Source: Bacteroidia bacterium
Lineage (GTDB): Bacteria; Bacteroidota; Bacteroidia; Bacteroidales; Prolixibacteraceae
Reading direction: 5' to 3'
NCBI GenBank assembly: GCA_026391315.1
Contig: JAPLDT010000043.1
Location: 1 to 60,358 of the forward strand
DNA length: 60,358 nt
Part shown: piece by piece, positions 58,430 through 60,358 of the stretch
Position numbering within the stretch: position 1 is the stretch's first letter
Layout of the letters: every line of letters begins with the position of its first letter
Translations under genes and position numbers: made by a program
The notes under the pieces: generated by a model
Seen by the model: only the letters and a program-made list of their open reading frames with translations
The model's database searches: none
Told to the model about the DNA's origin: nothing

Positions 58430-60358
58430 CTAACTGACAGGGAACTCCAAGCTGAATACCGTCTTCCCCACTTCACTCTGAAAACTGATCTCACCTTTGC
58501 AGTTTTCCATGATACTCTTAGAAATGGCCAGACCAAGCCCCATGCCTCCGCTTTTTGTGGTAAAACTGGGCTCGAACAGACGGTCCCGATCCGCTTCCTG
58601 GATTCCGGGACCATTGTCCCGGATTGAAATCCGCACCCTTTGTTCAACTACTTCAGCGCTTACCAGGATTTCACCATCAGACTGGTGCTGAATAGCCTGA
58701 ACGGCATTCCTGATTACATTCACCAGAGCCCTTCTGATTTGATCCCGGTCACCCGAGACAATTACGACTGGTTGATCAGGATAGATGAACTTCAAACGGT
58801 ACTCCTCAGGTGAGTCGAAAAGGGTTACAATTTCCCTGATCAGTCCCACCATTTCAATCGATTCAATTCGGGCAGAAGGCATTTTGGCAAAATCCGAGAA
58901 AGCAGCTGCAATTGACGATAAGGCGTCAATCTGCGCCACCAGCATCAGGGTTACCCGATTAAAATATTCGTCAAAATTGGGAGCCCCTTCATCCTTGATT
59001 TTTTGAAGATACTGGATATTCAATTTCATCGGAGTAAGCGGATTGTTGATTTCGTGTGCAATCTGTCTTGCCATCTCCTTCCATGCCGTTTCCCGTTCCG
59101 ATCGGGCAAGCAGGGAAGCGCTTTCTGCCAATTCCGCCACTTTCTTGTTGTAGGCCTCTACCAACCGGCCGATTTCATCCTCCCCGTGGTATTCAATTCT
59201 CGCATTCTGCTTTCCAAGTGCAATTCCCTTCAGTTTTTGCTCGATCTGCAGCAACGGGACTGTGAGTTTTGTACTGATGGCCAATGCAATGACCATGGTG
59301 AGCAAAACCAGCAAAATATAGAGGTTGAGGAAGGCTACGATGAATCCCGTTACTTGCCTGGTAAACTCATCCTGTCGGTTGAAATAGGGAAGATTGACAT
59401 ATCCGACCAAATCTTCATTTTGGTTAAACAAAGGAGCATACACGGAGAAGAACTCCATTTTGCCGAGATTCTCATTGTGCAGAAAAGTTTGGTTGCCCTG
59501 GATATGCATTGCCTGGTAAGCCAGGGGATTCATCCTGTCTGAGGTCAGCCCCTGTTCAAAAATTTCGTTTCGCGATGATGCGGCAAGTTTTCCCTTCAAG
59601 TCGTACAGGTTGATGTCAGTCCAGGTGATATCCGAAATCTCCGACAGTTGTTCTCCAAGATAATCGTGGATGGCATCCATCCTGATGGAATGTCCGACCC
59701 TGAGTCCAAGTTCGGATGAAATCGCCCTCACCTTTTGGTCGAGGTTCTCTTTCAGGGTACGCTGAAACTCCAAATAATTGTATTTGATGAGTCCCCACCC
59801 AATTAGAAAGAGTAAAACCAGCAAGGTGGAGACCAGCGTAAATTGAATCTTTCCTCTCAGTTCAAGCCTGTTCTTTGGAATTAACTTTGTTCGCTGGCTA
59901 AGCAGTATCCAACAAAAGCCAAGTAGGTATATAAAAAGGAAAAGTGTTGGAAACCCTCTTCCCTTATCTATCCAGGAGGAGAGGGGATAGCTCACCACCA
60001 CAAAATTTGCACCACTTCGCTTGTAAATACAATGCAAAAATCCATTCTTTTCGTAATAATTGAACTCCTTTTGCAATTTTTCTGCATGCTCCATTCCTGG
60101 ATCGTACAAATAGCTACCTCCTCTGTCGACCAGCTTGTTGTCAAAATACTTTGCATAACTGTAGCCATCGTTCCGGTTTCTCCGGGAGGCCTGCTGGTCC
60201 ATGAGTAATTGAGGATAACCCTTCCCTTCCGGAATAATTTTAGAGTTTAGTTCTATAAATGCAATAAGTGGCTTTTTGCTTTGCTGGTTGAACAGGTGCA
60301 GTTCACCGAGGTAAGAGATCCGGCCATTTAGGCGGTCCATAAAATAGAAATCAGACCC
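58430..60358 (-). CDS. NtrY-like sensor histidine kinase (5' end cut by the window)
   Basis: At least 642 codons; the frame stays open to the last base of the window, so the true N-terminus lies outside. Visible parts: a membrane segment near the start (TLFLFIYLLGFCWILL) and another at FTLVSTLLVLLFLIGWGL, a periplasmic sensor region, a third segment (LNLYILLVLLTMVIALAIS), a HAMP linker, then the H box MARQIAHEINNPLTPMKLN with the phosphorylated His, N box VNVIRNAVQAI, G1 DNGPGI and G2 GGMGLGLAIS. The long periplasmic part and HAMP link resemble NtrY. The response regulator should lie beyond the window. It converges on recQ with 33 bases between. Confidence 0.9.
   Translation of the reverse strand, partial: GSDFYFMDRLNGRISYLGELHLFNQQSKKPLIAFIELNSKIIPEGKGYPQLLMDQQASRRNRNDGYSYAKYFDNKLVDRGGSYLYDPGMEHAEKLQKEFNYYEKNGFLHCIYKRSGANFVVVSYPLSSWIDKGRGFPTLFLFIYLLGFCWILLSQRTKLIPKNRLELRGKIQFTLVSTLLVLLFLIGWGLIKYNYLEFQRTLKENLDQKVRAISSELGLRVGHSIRMDAIHDYLGEQLSEISDITWTDINLYDLKGKLAASSRNEIFEQGLTSDRMNPLAYQAMHIQGNQTFLHNENLGKMEFFSVYAPLFNQNEDLVGYVNLPYFNRQDEFTRQVTGFIVAFLNLYILLVLLTMVIALAISTKLTVPLLQIEQKLKGIALGKQNARIEYHGEDEIGRLVEAYNKKVAELAESASLLARSERETAWKEMARQIAHEINNPLTPMKLNIQYLQKIKDEGAPNFDEYFNRVTLMLVAQIDALSSIAAAFSDFAKMPSARIESIEMVGLIREIVTLFDSPEEYRLKFIYPDQPVVIVSGDRDQIRRALVNVIRNAVQAIQHQSDGEILVSAEVVEQRVRISIRDNGPGIQEADRDRLFEPSFTTKSGGMGLGLAISKSIMENCKGEISFQSEVGKTVFSLEFPVS

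Overview
The window is chromosomal DNA of a member of the Bacteroidota, probably class Bacteroidia. Four things point there. A type IX secretion system (T9SS) pair is present: a giant protein with a gliding-type C-terminal sorting domain next to a PorP/SprF gene. Several promoter -7 elements read TAnnTTTG. Ribosomal protein S16 has a long acidic tail. Families largely confined to this phylum also occur (DUF6427, FISUMP, DUF2807, UPS/GRP-like permease). I see no insertion sequence, phage, CRISPR array or rRNA. There is one tRNA, tRNA-Leu(UAG).

Layout. 0-1.3 kb: rpsP and rimM. 1.6-4.05 kb: a DUF2807 envelope protein, a TsaC/YrdC-type tRNA threonylcarbamoylation enzyme and a glycosyltransferase. 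4.1-7.85 kb: a diaminopimelate block, with lysA and a dapF homologue on the minus strand divergent from dapL. The dapF homologue has Ser at both positions where the family has catalytic Cys. 8.0-10.0 kb: a CarboxypepD_reg-like exported protein and a PLP-dependent threonine/serine dehydratase-like enzyme. 10.2-30.25 kb, all minus strand: an outer-membrane beta-barrel protein, a FISUMP lipoprotein, PorP/SprF and one 5646-codon gene that fills 28% of the window. 30.7-35.7 kb: ruvC, a HIT protein, greA, a Rieske-like lipoprotein, ahcY and ribF. 36.4-43.8 kb: a thioredoxin-fold lipoprotein without CxxC, an lpxH-like gene coupled to a ketoacyl-ACP synthase III, rmuC, a DUF6427 membrane protein and purD. 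44-49.6 kb: ribokinase, lipoprotein nucleoside hydrolase, lipoprotein ADP-ribosylglycohydrolase and a ten-helix permease. These read as a nucleoside/ADP-ribose salvage island that begins outside the cytoplasm. 49.8-53.7 kb: a cold-shock protein, clpX, clpP, tig and tRNA-Leu. 53.9-60.36 kb: lptB, tatC, recQ and a NtrY-like histidine kinase cut by the window edge.

The giant protein has a signal peptide, one Big_2-like domain, 32 tandem repeats of about 91 residues, several PKD-like domains, 14 Ig_7-like repeats of about 84 residues, a third group of WxGPxGF domains, SprB-like and HYR-like modules, and a C-terminal T9SS type B sorting domain. With its neighbour PorP/SprF it most likely forms a secreted, surface-anchored fibre or adhesin.

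The intergenic DNA is unusual. Many gaps hold a pair of inverted arms of 21-41 bp, often perfect, around a short spacer. The arms are built from a few recurring word families (AAGGATAAAG, AAGTGACTAAAG, AATGTGAAAA, CCCTGAGCCTGTCGAAGGG, CATTGCGA and others). One element of about 135 bp occurs in three places. I regard this architecture, the Ser/Ser DapF homologue, a GraL-like terminator in the greA leader and the exported ADP-ribose/nucleoside cluster as the points most worth following up.
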